From Flavobacteriales bacterium UBA5040 (GTDB taxonomy: Bacteria > Bacteroidota > Bacteroidia > Flavobacteriales > Weeksellaceae), in assembly GCA_002415135.1 (NCBI GenBank), contig DIBY01000001.1, positions 62,001-126,000 on the forward strand: a DNA stretch of 64,000 nt. Reading direction: 5' to 3'. Shown one piece after another: positions 33,446 to 43,190 of the stretch (its first letter is position 1; every line of letters starts with the position of its first letter). A program made the position numbers and the translations under genes. The notes under the pieces were generated by a model, which saw nothing but the letters and a program-made list of their open reading frames with translations, did no database searches and was not told the DNA's origin.

Positions 33446-34159
33446 TTAGATCACCACGTGGCCTAGTCTAATTAGTTTCTCGTGGTTAAGGATTTTGATA
33501 TTTCGTCCTTCTACTTCGATCAATTTATCCTGTTTGAATTCAGAAATTAAACGGATGGCACTTTCAGTTGCCGTTCCGATGATGTTGGCGATCTCTTCTC
33601 TGGTTAAAGAAATTTTAATAAATCCTTCAGGATCTGTTCCTAATTTCTGTTCTAATAAAAGTAGGATCTCGGCCAGTCTTTCACGAACGGTCTTTTGTGC
33701 TAAGAACGTTACGGTATTGGAAGATTCACCTAATTCGAAGGCGATCTTCTGTAACATTACGAAAGAGAACTTTGGAGCCACTTCTAACATTTGTAAAAAC
33801 AAATCGGATGGTAAGAAAGTCGCTTCCACTTCAGTCATGGCTTCTGCCTTTGCCTGAAAATCTTCGCCACAAAGCAAAGAACGGTAACCGATTAAATCTC
33901 CTTCTTTAATAAAACGAAGAATTTGATCTTTTCCGTAAACGCCTTGTTTCGATAATTTTGCCGTTCCTTTATTTAAGAAAAAGACTCCGTTTGGAACTTC
34001 GCCATCTTCGAAAATAATTCCGCCTTTGTTAAATTTTAAAATTTGTTTTGCAGAAATATATTTTTCGTAATCTTCTGAAGAAAGCATTTCTTTAAAAGAC
34101 TCATCATTAAATAGTTTCTGTAAATTCTCTTCGATTAGGGTTTGTTTCTCTAACGACAT
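33446..34159 (-). CDS. Crp/Fnr-family transcriptional regulator
   Basis: 237 residues. A cyclic-nucleotide-binding-like beta-roll (FNKGGIIFEDGEVPNGVFFL; GTAKLSKQGVYGKDQILRFI; EGDLIGYRSLL), a dimer helix, and a C-terminal winged helix (SLTREEIANIIGTATESAIR). There is no N-terminal cysteine cluster as in E. coli FNR and no clear cAMP pocket; Cys residues are few (LLCGED). It is divergent from the copper ATPase and cbb3 oxidase genes with about 90 bases between, so control of that respiratory block is a reasonable inference. Candidate half-sites TGACA and TGTCA lie in the shared gap. Confidence 0.9.
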   Translation of the reverse strand: MSLEKQTLIEENLQKLFNDESFKEMLSSEDYEKYISAKQILKFNKGGIIFEDGEVPNGVFFLNKGTAKLSKQGVYGKDQILRFIKEGDLIGYRSLLCGEDFQAKAEAMTEVEATFLPSDLFLQMLEVAPKFSFVMLQKIAFELGESSNTVTFLAQKTVRERLAEILLLLEQKLGTDPEGFIKISLTREEIANIIGTATESAIRLISEFKQDKLIEVEGRNIKILNHEKLIRLGHVVI

Positions 34160-34250
34160 AATTGCATGACATTTATCAGCAAAAATAGGATATTTAAAAC
34201 CCTAACACAAATATATTTGTCATAATTTTGTGCGTTCAACTTTTAATAAA

Positions 34251-36644
34251 TTGTCAGAAAACTGTTTTCACTGTGGGCAAACCATAGACAAAGAGCGCAT
34301 TAACTTCGATGAGAAATCCTTTTGCTGTAATGGATGTAAATCGGTGTATGAAATTCTGAACATGAATGATTTGGGAAACTTCTATGAACTGAACAAGAGT
34401 TCTGGGATCAGACCTAATGACGACAACGCCTCGCAGTTTGATTATTTAGATACTCCCGAAGTCTTCACCAAAGTTACTGACTTCTCTGAAGGCAACACTA
34501 CTTTAGTTACTTTTAAAATCCCTGTAATCCACTGTTCATCTTGCATTTGGTTACTTGAAAGTTTACAGACTTTAAATAAAAACATTAATTATTCGCAGGT
34601 CAATTTCACTCGCAAAAACGTTCAAATCTCATTTAATCACAATGAATTGAAACTGAGTGAACTTGCTAAATTTCTGATGGATTTAGGTTATAAGCCGGTG
34701 ATCAATTTAGAAACTGCCGAGAAAAAGGAAGAACTGTACGACAAGACTTTAATTGTAAAACTGGCAATTGCCGGATTTGCTTTTGGTAATGGAATGTTCT
34801 TCTCTTATCCAGAATACGCAGAACAGGTCATGGGAACCACCGATTATTGGATGGACACCTATAAAAACATGTTCCGGTTTATCATGTTTCTATTAGCGAC
34901 GCCCGTTGTTTTTTATTCCGCCTCTGATTATTTTAAATCGGCTTGGTTTGGTTTAAAAAACAAAATCGTCAACATTGATGTTCCAATTGTTTTAGGAGTT
35001 TTGATGCTTTATGGCCGAAGTATTTACGAAGTTCTAACCGATTACGGCCCTGGATATTTCGATACTTTATGTGGTCTTTTGTTTTTCATGTTGATGGGAA
35101 AACTCTTTCAGAAAAGAACGTATAATGCTTTATCTTACGACCGGGATTATAAATCCTTCTATCCTATCGCTGTTACGAAAGTTGATTTCGAGGGAAAACA
35201 GCAAAACATTCTTTTAAATGAATTAAATATTGGCGACCGAATTATGGTTCGTAATCAGGAAATTATTCCGGTTGATGCGATCTTAATTCAAGGTGAAGGG
35301 AATATTGACAATAGTTTTATTACAGGTGAAAGCGCTTCAATCCCAAAAAAGCCAGGAGATAAAATATTTGCCGGCGGAAAGCAAGTCGGTTCTATTTTGG
35401 AACTGGAAGTGATTAAAAACGTTAATCAAAGTTACCTAACGCAACTTTGGAATAAAGAAGCCTTCAAGAAATACGAAACTGGATTGGATACGATGACCAA
35501 TGAAATCAGTAAATATTTTACTTTTGTCATTTTGGGAATCACTTTGATTGCAGGAATTTACTGGGGACAACATGATTTCGAAAAGATGTTCCAAGTTGTT
35601 GCAGCGATATTGATTGTGGCTTGTCCGTGCGCTTTGGCATTGTCTGCTCCATTTACTTTAGGACATATTATGAGGATCATGGGCCGAAATAAATTCTACG
35701 TAAAAGACACTTTGACCATTGAGAAATTAGCAAAAATCGACACTCTTGTTTTTGATAAAACCGGAACGATCACGCATAACAAAAAAGCAAATATTATTTT
35801 TGAAGGTGATGAGATTCCTGAGTTTGATTTAAAGAATCTGAAAAGTTTGCTGAAAAATTCCAACCATCCTTTATCAAAAAGTTTATATCATTTCTTAGAA
35901 ATTGAAGAGGAATATTTCCCAATCGAACACTTTGTAGAAACTCCTGGAAAAGGATATGTGGGTACTGTTAGAGGAAAAGTCTATAAAATTGGTTCGGCTA
36001 CTTTTATCGGACAGACTTCAAAAAACCTCGAAACGGCAGTTTATATTTCCAGAGACGGTGAGTTTTTAGGGAAATATATTTTCACCAACGAATATAGAAA
36101 TAATATGTCTGACATGTTTTCAGAATTAAACGATTATCACATTAATATCTTAAGTGGTGACAACTCTTCGGAAGAAAGTTCGCTAAAATCTTTGGTTCCG
36201 AATGTGGAGAAAATGAAATTTAATCAAAGTCCCGAAGACAAATTGAATTTCATCAAAATCCTGCAGGATGATGATAAGAAAAAAGTAGCGATGCTGGGTG
36301 ATGGATTAAATGATGCAGGAGCATTAAAACAAAGTAACGTCGGAATTGCAGTCGCAGATGACACGCATTCTTTCACGCCGTCGTCAGATGTCATTATGGC
36401 TGGAGATCGAATAAATGAGCTTAAAAAATATTTTGATCTGTCAAAAGACGCGGTGAAAATTGTAAAATTCACCTTTGCAATCAGTTTGTTTTATAATGTA
36501 ATTGGGGTCTCGGTGGCTGTTACAGGGCACTTATCTCCATTGGTAGCGGCTATTTTAATGCCGATAAGTTCAATAAGTGTAGTGATTTTCACCTCGCTTG
36601 CGACTTGGATAAGGTCGGCTAAATATTTTAAAATCAATCAATAA
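34251..36644 (+). CDS. ccoI: cation-transporting P-type ATPase of cbb3 assembly (CcoI/FixI type)
   Basis: About 797 residues from TTG 34251 (MSENCFHCGQ), preferred over GTG 34230 because TAATTTTG lies immediately before the GTG. Order: a cysteine-rich N-terminal domain (CFHCG; FCCNGCKSVYEIL), an HMA domain with CSSC (IPVIHCSSCIWLLES), membrane helices, actuator ITGESASIPKKPGD, the channel motif CPCALAL, DKTGTIT with the phosphorylated Asp, and GDGLNDAGALKQSNVGIAVA. It exports copper for the CuB centre of cbb3 oxidase. It precedes ccoS and the oxidase genes. Confidence 0.94.
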   Translation: MSENCFHCGQTIDKERINFDEKSFCCNGCKSVYEILNMNDLGNFYELNKSSGIRPNDDNASQFDYLDTPEVFTKVTDFSEGNTTLVTFKIPVIHCSSCIWLLESLQTLNKNINYSQVNFTRKNVQISFNHNELKLSELAKFLMDLGYKPVINLETAEKKEELYDKTLIVKLAIAGFAFGNGMFFSYPEYAEQVMGTTDYWMDTYKNMFRFIMFLLATPVVFYSASDYFKSAWFGLKNKIVNIDVPIVLGVLMLYGRSIYEVLTDYGPGYFDTLCGLLFFMLMGKLFQKRTYNALSYDRDYKSFYPIAVTKVDFEGKQQNILLNELNIGDRIMVRNQEIIPVDAILIQGEGNIDNSFITGESASIPKKPGDKIFAGGKQVGSILELEVIKNVNQSYLTQLWNKEAFKKYETGLDTMTNEISKYFTFVILGITLIAGIYWGQHDFEKMFQVVAAILIVACPCALALSAPFTLGHIMRIMGRNKFYVKDTLTIEKLAKIDTLVFDKTGTITHNKKANIIFEGDEIPEFDLKNLKSLLKNSNHPLSKSLYHFLEIEEEYFPIEHFVETPGKGYVGTVRGKVYKIGSATFIGQTSKNLETAVYISRDGEFLGKYIFTNEYRNNMSDMFSELNDYHINILSGDNSSEESSLKSLVPNVEKMKFNQSPEDKLNFIKILQDDDKKKVAMLGDGLNDAGALKQSNVGIAVADDTHSFTPSSDVIMAGDRINELKKYFDLSKDAVKIVKFTFAISLFYNVIGVSVAVTGHLSPLVAAILMPISSISVVIFTSLATWIRSAKYFKINQ

Positions 36645-36723
36645 AGGGGTTGCGGTCAGTTATTTAGAAATAATTTAAATTAACGATATTTAACATTAAA
36701 TGACTAATATCATAATTTTTAAG

Positions 36724-36753
36724 TAAATTTGAACCGGTTAAAAACTAAATTTG
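36724..36753 (+). promoter_or_regulatory. two candidate -7 elements ahead of ccoS
   Basis: TAAATTTG occurs at 36724-36731 and again at 36746-36753. The first overlaps the TTG that would extend ccoS; the second is 8 bases from the true ATG. Neither has a good TTTG at the usual distance. Confidence 0.4.
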
Positions 36754-36761
36754 CAAACGTT

Positions 36762-36974
36762 ATGGATATATTATATTTAATGATTCTTTGCAGCGTCTCT
36801 TTAGCTGTAATTTTCTTGATCATTTTTATAATAAGTGCAAGAAATGGTCAGTTTGAGGACGATGAATCTCCCGCAGTTCGCATACTGCTAGAGTCAGAAA
36901 TTATAAAAGAAGATTCACCCGCTTCGAAAGAAGCAGAATCGAAAGAGAATTTAGATAAAGTAAAAAGTGATTAG
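36762..36974 (+). CDS. ccoS: cbb3-type cytochrome oxidase assembly protein CcoS
   Basis: 70 residues from ATG 36762. One membrane helix (LYLMILCSVSLAVIFLIIFI) followed by the conserved ARNGQFEDDESPAVRIL segment that identifies CcoS, then a charged tail. CcoS is needed for cofactor insertion into the oxidase. It sits between the copper ATPase and ccoNO genes, 5 bases before ccoNO. Confidence 0.93.
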   Translation: MDILYLMILCSVSLAVIFLIIFIISARNGQFEDDESPAVRILLESEIIKEDSPASKEAESKENLDKVKSD

Positions 36975-36979
36975 TATAT

Positions 36980-39259
36980 ATGGAAACACAGAAGTTTAGT
37001 TATGACAATAACATTGTCCGCGCCTTCCTTTATGCAACAATAGTATTCGGTATTGTTGGATTTTTATTAGGACTTACGGCAGCTTTAATGTTATTCTACC
37101 CAGAACTTCCAGAATATTTTTTTGGAACGGACGATGCAACTATTGTTAGTTTGCAAAGTGGGAATCTACAAGGTCTGATCAATAGCCACGGTGCTCTTGG
37201 TTTTGGTCGTATTAGAATGCTGCATACCAGTGCGGTAATTTTTGCATTCGTTTGTAATGGTTTCTTCGCAGGAGCTTATTACTCATTGCAGAGACTATTG
37301 AAAACAAGAATGTATAGCGATACACTTTCTTGGATTCACTTCTGGGGATGGCAATTGATGATTGTAGCGGTAGTTATTACTTTCTTAATGGGGATCAACA
37401 CCTCAAAAGAATATGCAGAACACGAATGGCCAATTGATATCCTGATTACGGTTATCTGGGTGATTTTCGGGATCAACATGTTCGGAACAATCATTAAAAG
37501 AAGAGTTCGTCACCTTTATGTTGCCATTTGGTTTTACCTTGGAACATGGGTTGCGATCGCAATGCTTCACATCTTCAATAACTTAGAAGTTCCTTTATCA
37601 TTTACAGGATGGAAATCTTACTCAGCTTATGCAGGAGTTAAAGATGCCCTGGTACAATGGTGGTATGGTCACAATGCGGTAGCATTCGTATTGACAACGC
37701 CGGTTTTAGGATTGATGTATTACTTCTTACCTAAAGCAGCAGACCGACCTATTTTCTCCTACAAATTATCAATTATTCACTTCTGGTCATTGATCTTCGT
37801 TTACATCTGGGCTGGTCCTCACCACTTGCAGTACACTGCGATTCCAGGTTGGGCACAGGCATTAGCAACCGGATTCTCAATTATGTTGATTGCACCGTCT
37901 TGGGGAGGAATGCTGAATGGTTTACTAACGCTTCGTGGTGCTTGGGATAAGGTTAGAGAAAACCCGATTCTTAAATTCTTCGTGGTAGCGATTACCTGTT
38001 ATGGTATGGCCACTTTTGAAGGACCAATCTTAGCAACGAAAACTTTAAATAAAATTGGACACTACACAGACTGGGTTATTGGTCACGTTCACGTAGGAGC
38101 ATTGGGATGGAATGGATTTATGACTTTCGGTATGATCTATTACCTACTTCCAATCATGTGGAGAACCAAATTGTGGTCTGTGAAATTAGCCAACTGGCAC
38201 TTCTGGCTCGGAACTTTAGGAATTATTTTCTACGCCGTTCCTTTATACATCGCTGGATTTACCCAAGGTCTAATGTGGAAACAATTTAATCCAGACGGAA
38301 CTTTACTATACAAAAACTGGTTAGATACCGTAACAGCAATTATTCCTTATTACGAAATGAGATTCGTAGGTGGATTGCTTTATATTTCAGGTGCTATCTT
38401 GATGTGTGTAAACGCTGTTGCAACAGTTAGAAGCGGATCTTTCCAAAAGAACGTTCCTGCAGAAGCTCCAGCCTTAGCAAAAATTTCAAATCAAAGAAAA
38501 GAAGGCGAAGGACTTCACCTTTGGATCGAACGTATGCCAACTCTTCTTACCGTTCTATCTTTTGTAGCGGTAGCAATTGGAGGATTCGTAGAAATTGTAC
38601 CTACGTTATTAATTAAAGAAAATGTACCAACGATCGCCGCGGTGAAACCATATTCACCACTGGAATTAGAAGGTAGAGATTTGTATATCCGAGAAGGATG
38701 TAACTCTTGTCACACTCAAATGATCAGACCTTTCCGTGATGAAGTAGTACGATTCAACGGTAAAAATGGTCAGTACTCAAAAGCAGGAGAATTTGTTTAT
38801 GACAGACCTTTCCTTTGGGGATCAAAAAGAACTGGACCGGATTTGCATAGAGAAGGTGGTAAAAACCCAAGTTCTTGGCATTACAAACACATGTTGAATC
38901 CAAGAGTAACTTCAGCAGGATCGATTATGCCACGTTACCCATGGTTAATCGCAAGAGATCTAGACAGAAGCCAAATGGTTGCTAAAATTGAGTTGATGAA
39001 GAATACATTTGATGTTCCTTACACTCAAGCGCAAGTTGACTCGGCAGATGTTTGGGCAGACAACCAGGCAGCAGCAATTGTGAAAGATATTTTCTCAGAA
39101 GCAGCTGACGTTAAAAAAGCTTATGCAGATAAAAAAGAAGCAGACGGTGCTAACTTTGTTCCACTAGAGAAAAAAGAGATCATCGCTTTAATTGCTTATT
39201 TGCAAAGACTTGGAACGGATATCAAAACAACTGAAATTCAAACCGCAAGTACAAACTAA
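36980..39259 (+). CDS. ccoNO: cbb3-type cytochrome c oxidase, fused subunits I and II (CcoN-CcoO)
   Basis: 759 residues. The first about 500 are the haem-copper subunit CcoN with 12 or more membrane helices; ligand histidines are seen in GALGFGRIRMLHTSAVIFAF, WWYGHNAVAFVLTTP, WAGPHHLQYTAIPGWAQ and TDWVIGHVHVGALGWNG. The rest is the membrane-anchored CcoO with one haem c motif (CNSCH near residue 574) and QMIRPFRDEV. The fusion is the normal state in many Bacteroidota. It reduces oxygen at low tension and pumps protons. First large gene of the ccoNOQP operon. Confidence 0.97.
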   Translation: METQKFSYDNNIVRAFLYATIVFGIVGFLLGLTAALMLFYPELPEYFFGTDDATIVSLQSGNLQGLINSHGALGFGRIRMLHTSAVIFAFVCNGFFAGAYYSLQRLLKTRMYSDTLSWIHFWGWQLMIVAVVITFLMGINTSKEYAEHEWPIDILITVIWVIFGINMFGTIIKRRVRHLYVAIWFYLGTWVAIAMLHIFNNLEVPLSFTGWKSYSAYAGVKDALVQWWYGHNAVAFVLTTPVLGLMYYFLPKAADRPIFSYKLSIIHFWSLIFVYIWAGPHHLQYTAIPGWAQALATGFSIMLIAPSWGGMLNGLLTLRGAWDKVRENPILKFFVVAITCYGMATFEGPILATKTLNKIGHYTDWVIGHVHVGALGWNGFMTFGMIYYLLPIMWRTKLWSVKLANWHFWLGTLGIIFYAVPLYIAGFTQGLMWKQFNPDGTLLYKNWLDTVTAIIPYYEMRFVGGLLYISGAILMCVNAVATVRSGSFQKNVPAEAPALAKISNQRKEGEGLHLWIERMPTLLTVLSFVAVAIGGFVEIVPTLLIKENVPTIAAVKPYSPLELEGRDLYIREGCNSCHTQMIRPFRDEVVRFNGKNGQYSKAGEFVYDRPFLWGSKRTGPDLHREGGKNPSSWHYKHMLNPRVTSAGSIMPRYPWLIARDLDRSQMVAKIELMKNTFDVPYTQAQVDSADVWADNQAAAIVKDIFSEAADVKKAYADKKEADGANFVPLEKKEIIALIAYLQRLGTDIKTTEIQTASTN

Positions 39260-39280
39260 TTCATTTAAAAAGGAGCGCAA

Positions 39281-39472
39281 ATGATACCTCAAAGTGTAAA
39301 AGACATCTTATCAAACGGCGAAAATGTTGGTTTCTACTCAACGTTATCCATGATATTATTTTTAATTTTCTTTTTAGGTATTGTGTTTTATGTTTTCTCA
39401 AGACCGAAAAAACATTACGACGAAGAAGCAAATGCCCCTTTAGATGATGATATTGAAGATCAAAATCTTTAA
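39281..39472 (+). CDS. ccoQ: cbb3 oxidase small subunit CcoQ-like
   Basis: 63 residues: one membrane helix (STLSMILFLIFFLGIVFYVF) followed by SRPKKHYDEEANAPLDDD, the basic-then-acidic tail typical of CcoQ. Position between ccoNO and ccoP supports the call. It stabilises the oxidase in other bacteria. Confidence 0.88.
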   Translation: MIPQSVKDILSNGENVGFYSTLSMILFLIFFLGIVFYVFSRPKKHYDEEANAPLDDDIEDQNL

Positions 39473-39491
39473 TTTAAAAAATTAAACTATT

Positions 39492-40370
39492 ATGAAACAA
39501 AGAAGTCCCGTATATGTAAGCATCGCTTCCATCCTGACGATTTTATTGGTCGTGTATTATATGTTTGTACAAGAAGCGACTTTCCTATCATCTCCTTATT
39601 TTTGGGGTACGGTAGTAATAAGCATCATCCTTGCAATGATTCATCATGCAATTGGTGACTTGATTGAAAACGATCAATTTAAGAAGTTAACAGATGCTGA
39701 AAGAGCGCAATATTTAGAAGAGAAAAAAGTACCTTACTTTAAATCTTTGTATGCCAGTGCTTTTAAAAAGCAATCTACGACAGAAGAAAAAGATATTCTT
39801 ATCGATCACGGTTTTGATGGAATTATGGAGCTGGATAATCAATTACCAAAATGGTGGTTGGGTCTATTCTGGTTCGGAATCGCTTACTGTGTCGTTTATA
39901 TGATTTCTTACTTCACCACAGATTTCGCCCATCAATATGTGGAGTATGATGCAGAGTATAAAGCGCAAACTGCAAGTATTGCAGAATATGTAAAAAACAC
40001 GCCTCCTCCAACAATAGATGACGCATTATATTCTCCGGATAATATTGCAGCGGGTGAAGAAGTATTTAAAACAAACTGTGTATCTTGTCACAGTGCTGGC
40101 GGTGCTGGTGGAATTGGACCAAACTTAACGGATAATGCCTGGATTAATCAACCGGAAAAAACGTTGTTTAAAAATGTATTCAACATGGTTGAAAACGGAA
40201 GTCCAAACAATCCAGCGATGCAGGCGTTTGGTAAAAATGGAGTACTTACAGGATTTGATATCCAAGATGTTTCAGCTTATATTTACCACATCAATCAGGA
40301 ACAGCCTCCGATTACGGTAGCTAATGGTGGTGCAGCTCCGCAAGGAACTCCAGCAACCTGGGAAAAATAA
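39492..40370 (+). CDS. ccoP: cbb3-type cytochrome c oxidase subunit III
   Basis: 292 residues. Two membrane segments (IASILTILLVVYYMFV with the SSPYFWGTVVISIILAMIHH hairpin, and WWLGLFWFGIAYCVVYMISY) precede one cytochrome c domain with CVSCHS near residues 196-201 and GIGPNLTDNAW. Proteobacterial CcoP has two haems; this one has one, as in other Bacteroidota. It passes electrons to CcoO. A strong hairpin lies directly after the stop. Confidence 0.95.
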   Translation: MKQRSPVYVSIASILTILLVVYYMFVQEATFLSSPYFWGTVVISIILAMIHHAIGDLIENDQFKKLTDAERAQYLEEKKVPYFKSLYASAFKKQSTTEEKDILIDHGFDGIMELDNQLPKWWLGLFWFGIAYCVVYMISYFTTDFAHQYVEYDAEYKAQTASIAEYVKNTPPPTIDDALYSPDNIAAGEEVFKTNCVSCHSAGGAGGIGPNLTDNAWINQPEKTLFKNVFNMVENGSPNNPAMQAFGKNGVLTGFDIQDVSAYIYHINQEQPPITVANGGAAPQGTPATWEK

Positions 40371-40395
40371 GAACTAAAAAAACAACTTTACTATG

Positions 40396-40448
40396 AAACA
40401 TAATTCGTTATCTTTAATCAAATAAAGGTAACGGATTATGTTTTTTTT
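40396..40448 (+). terminator. strong hairpin with T run between ccoP and ccoG
   Basis: AAACATAATTCGTTATCTTTA and TAAAGGTAACGGATTATGTTT pair with two or three mismatches around a short loop, followed by a run of T. It would reduce read-through from the structural genes into ccoG and ccoH. Confidence 0.7.
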
Positions 40449-40462
40449 AATTTAGATAGGAA

Positions 40463-41911
40463 ATGGCAGAAGATAATAATTTCAGAGGTGGACAAGGACA
40501 GGTAATCGAAGCAGAAACTTTCAGAGACTCTGTTGGGACGATGGAACAGTCTGGTAAAAGGAGGTGGGTTTTCCCAAAAAAACCTGCTGGTAAGTTTACC
40601 AACTACAGAACTTTAGTAGCTGTTATTCTACTCGCTCTATTTTTCGGAATTCCCTTTATTAAAATTAATGGAAACCCGTTTTTACTAATTAATATCCTTG
40701 ACCGTCAATTTTTCATTTTAGGTCAACCATTTTTTCCGCAAGATTTCTTTATTCTTGCATTAGGTGCAATTACTTCCATCATCTTCATTATTCTCTTTAC
40801 TGTTGTTTTTGGTCGGATTTTTTGTGGCTGGATTTGTCCTCAAACTATTTTTCTGGAAATGATTTTTAGAAAAGTAGATTACCTTATTGAAGGCGACCGT
40901 AATAAACAAATGAAACTGGATCGCCAGGAATGGAATGCAGAAAAAATCTGGAAACGATCATTGAAATACTTTTTGTTTCTAATTATTTCTTTAGTCATTA
41001 CGCACTGGATGTACATGTACATTGTGGGTTACAAAGAAGTATTCAACATTATGCAGCAAGGACCATTTGAGAATTTCTCGAGTTTCATGGTCATGATTAT
41101 ATTTACAGCAGCTTTCTATTTTACCTTTGCCTGGTTCAGAGAACAGGTTTGTACTTTGGTTTGTCCTTATGGTAGATTACAGGGAGTATTAATTGATAAG
41201 CAAACAATTAATGTTTATTACGATTTCAAAAGAGGTGAAAACCGTTCGAAATGGAGAAAAGGGGAAGACCGAGCAGTAGAAGGAAAAGGAGATTGTATCG
41301 ATTGTAACCAATGTGTAGTAGTTTGCCCAACCGGAATCGACATTAGAGATGGTCAACAGTTAGAATGTGTCAACTGTACGGCGTGTATTGATGCTTGTGA
41401 TGAAGTAATGGTGAAAGTTGGTCTTCCGAAAGGATTGATCCGCTACGCAACTGAAGACGAAATAGAAAAAGAAATACCATTCAGATTCACTAACAGAATG
41501 AAAGCCTACACTGGTGTTTTAATCTTAATGATAGGATTTCTTGGATTTTTATTAGGAAATAGAGGAGCTATGGAAGCGAAGTTCATCAAACCGGCAGGTT
41601 CTACTTTCTTCGTAAGAGACGGAAATATTACGAATATTTACAACTATACTTTCTTAAATAAATCAACTAAAGACCAAATGGTTACCATCAAAGTGATCGA
41701 GCCGGAACACGGTAAAATTAAGCTAAGTGGTGAGGAAAGTATTCTTCTGAAAAAAGATCAGATTACTAAAGGAACGGTTAACTTAAGCTTTCCTGAAAAA
41801 GAAATTAAACTTTCAAAACAAAAAGTAAAAATTGGCGTTTACGATACCAAAGGAGAATTATTAGATTCTTTTGAAACCAGTTTTGAAGGACCTTTTAAAA
41901 TTCAATTTTAA
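40463..41911 (+). CDS. ccoG: cytochrome c oxidase accessory protein CcoG (FixG)
   Basis: 482 residues. Membrane helices alternate with Fe-S sites: FCGWICPQTIFLEMIFR, VCTLVCPYGRLQG, then two [4Fe-4S] motifs CIDCNQCVVVCPTG and CVNCTACIDACDEVM. The last about 110 residues form an Ig-like FixG C-terminal domain (TFFVRDGNITNIYNYTFLNK). CcoG reduces copper for insertion in the oxidase in known systems. First gene after the ccoP hairpin; ccoH follows after 8 bases. Confidence 0.95.
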   Translation: MAEDNNFRGGQGQVIEAETFRDSVGTMEQSGKRRWVFPKKPAGKFTNYRTLVAVILLALFFGIPFIKINGNPFLLINILDRQFFILGQPFFPQDFFILALGAITSIIFIILFTVVFGRIFCGWICPQTIFLEMIFRKVDYLIEGDRNKQMKLDRQEWNAEKIWKRSLKYFLFLIISLVITHWMYMYIVGYKEVFNIMQQGPFENFSSFMVMIIFTAAFYFTFAWFREQVCTLVCPYGRLQGVLIDKQTINVYYDFKRGENRSKWRKGEDRAVEGKGDCIDCNQCVVVCPTGIDIRDGQQLECVNCTACIDACDEVMVKVGLPKGLIRYATEDEIEKEIPFRFTNRMKAYTGVLILMIGFLGFLLGNRGAMEAKFIKPAGSTFFVRDGNITNIYNYTFLNKSTKDQMVTIKVIEPEHGKIKLSGEESILLKKDQITKGTVNLSFPEKEIKLSKQKVKIGVYDTKGELLDSFETSFEGPFKIQF

Positions 41912-41919
41912 TTAAAATT

Positions 41920-42375
41920 ATGTTCAAAAATTTTTCATGGGCACATGGCGTTGCTCTCGCTTTAGGTCTTTTTATTGCATTCATATTATTTATGGTCTTC
42001 GGATTTACGTATGGCCAGCAAACTTCTGAATTAGTATCTAATGACTATTACGGCGACGAATTGGTTTATCAAGAAGTGATCGACGCTAAAAATAATGCTG
42101 CGAAACTTCCCGAAATTCCAAAATATGAGGAACTGGCAACAGGAATGAAAATAAGTTTCCCGCCCGAGGTCGCACCCGAAAACAAAAATGTCAAATTTGA
42201 ACTTTTCCGTACGGACGATGCTAATCTTGATGTGAAGAAGGAAATTAATCTAGACGCTAAAAATGAAATTCTTGTTCCGAAAGCAGTAATATCAAAAGGC
42301 CCTTACACCCTAAAAATAAAATGGTCTCACGCTGAAATACCGTATCAAGTAGATTACGACGTTTTATGGAAATAG
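41920..42375 (+). CDS. ccoH: FixH/CcoH family protein
   Basis: 151 residues: one N-terminal membrane helix (VALALGLFIAFILFMVFGFT) and a periplasmic domain with SNDYYGDELVYQEVIDAKNN, the FixH signature region, then a beta-rich end. FixH supports assembly or stability of cbb3 oxidase. The stop overlaps the next gene by 10 bases. Confidence 0.88.
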   Translation: MFKNFSWAHGVALALGLFIAFILFMVFGFTYGQQTSELVSNDYYGDELVYQEVIDAKNNAAKLPEIPKYEELATGMKISFPPEVAPENKNVKFELFRTDDANLDVKKEINLDAKNEILVPKAVISKGPYTLKIKWSHAEIPYQVDYDVLWK

Positions 42376-43109
42376 CCCTTATTATCTCAGCCTTAGGATT
42401 AGGATTTGCCTCTGGCTTCCACTGCATAGGAATGTGCGGACCTATTGCTTTATCATTAGGACTTACCAAAAAACAGGCGACCAATTATTACCTCCAAAAT
42501 CTGACCTACCAATTTGGAAGAATTGTGACCTATTCTATTTTAGGAGCGATTTTAGGCATTGTGGGTCAAGGTTTTCAGATGGCAGGTTTTCAACAATATC
42601 TGACAATCGGAGTTGGTATTCTCTTGATCGTAATGGCTATATTTTCATTTGGTGGGAAAGATTTCGCTTCGAAAATTCCGTTTCTTACTTCATCATTATT
42701 AAAGGTTAAATTAAAGTTATCAAAGTTGCTTCAAAAGGCAGATTACAGATCTAGATTTGCGACGGGACTGTTGAATGGACTGCTACCTTGCGGAATGGTT
42801 TATATGGCTTTAACTGCAAGCTTAGCTTCAGGTGGAATCTGGCAAAGCGCTTTATTCATGGGACTGTTCGGTTTAGGAACACTTCCATTTATGTTCATGG
42901 TCGTGTTGTTAGGAAATTTAATGACTACAGCTTTCCGTATTAAAATCCTCAAATTTGTCCCAGTAATGATGATTATTTTAGGTGGACTTTTTATTCTTCG
43001 CGGCATGGAAATAGGAATCCCTTATCTTTCTCCCAAGAGTGCAGCCATGAAGGTGATTCACAACAACTCGTCCGACCATCTTGAAGGCAACCACGAAAGC
43101 TGTCATTAA
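42366..43109 (+). CDS. SafE/TauE-like membrane protein of the cbb3 cluster
   Basis: 247 residues with six probable membrane helices. It opens with GLGFASGFHCIGMCGPIALS, which carries the Cys pair of the DsbD-transmembrane/UreH-like group annotated as sulfite exporter TauE/SafE family. In many bacteria this gene follows ccoH and the protein is thought to help copper or redox supply to cbb3 oxidase. Second half repeats the Cys motif as LLNGLLPCGMVYMALTAS. Ends in a His-rich tail (HNNSSDHLEGNHESCH), plausible metal ligand. Overlaps ccoH by 10 bases. Confidence 0.85.
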   Translation: MEIALIISALGLGFASGFHCIGMCGPIALSLGLTKKQATNYYLQNLTYQFGRIVTYSILGAILGIVGQGFQMAGFQQYLTIGVGILLIVMAIFSFGGKDFASKIPFLTSSLLKVKLKLSKLLQKADYRSRFATGLLNGLLPCGMVYMALTASLASGGIWQSALFMGLFGLGTLPFMFMVVLLGNLMTTAFRIKILKFVPVMMIILGGLFILRGMEIGIPYLSPKSAAMKVIHNNSSDHLEGNHESCH

Positions 43110-43190
43110 TACTTTTCTCCCCTAAATTTTAGTAAGAATTCTTTGGTATCTATTTTGAATATCAATCACTTCTACCAATAAAATTTAAAA

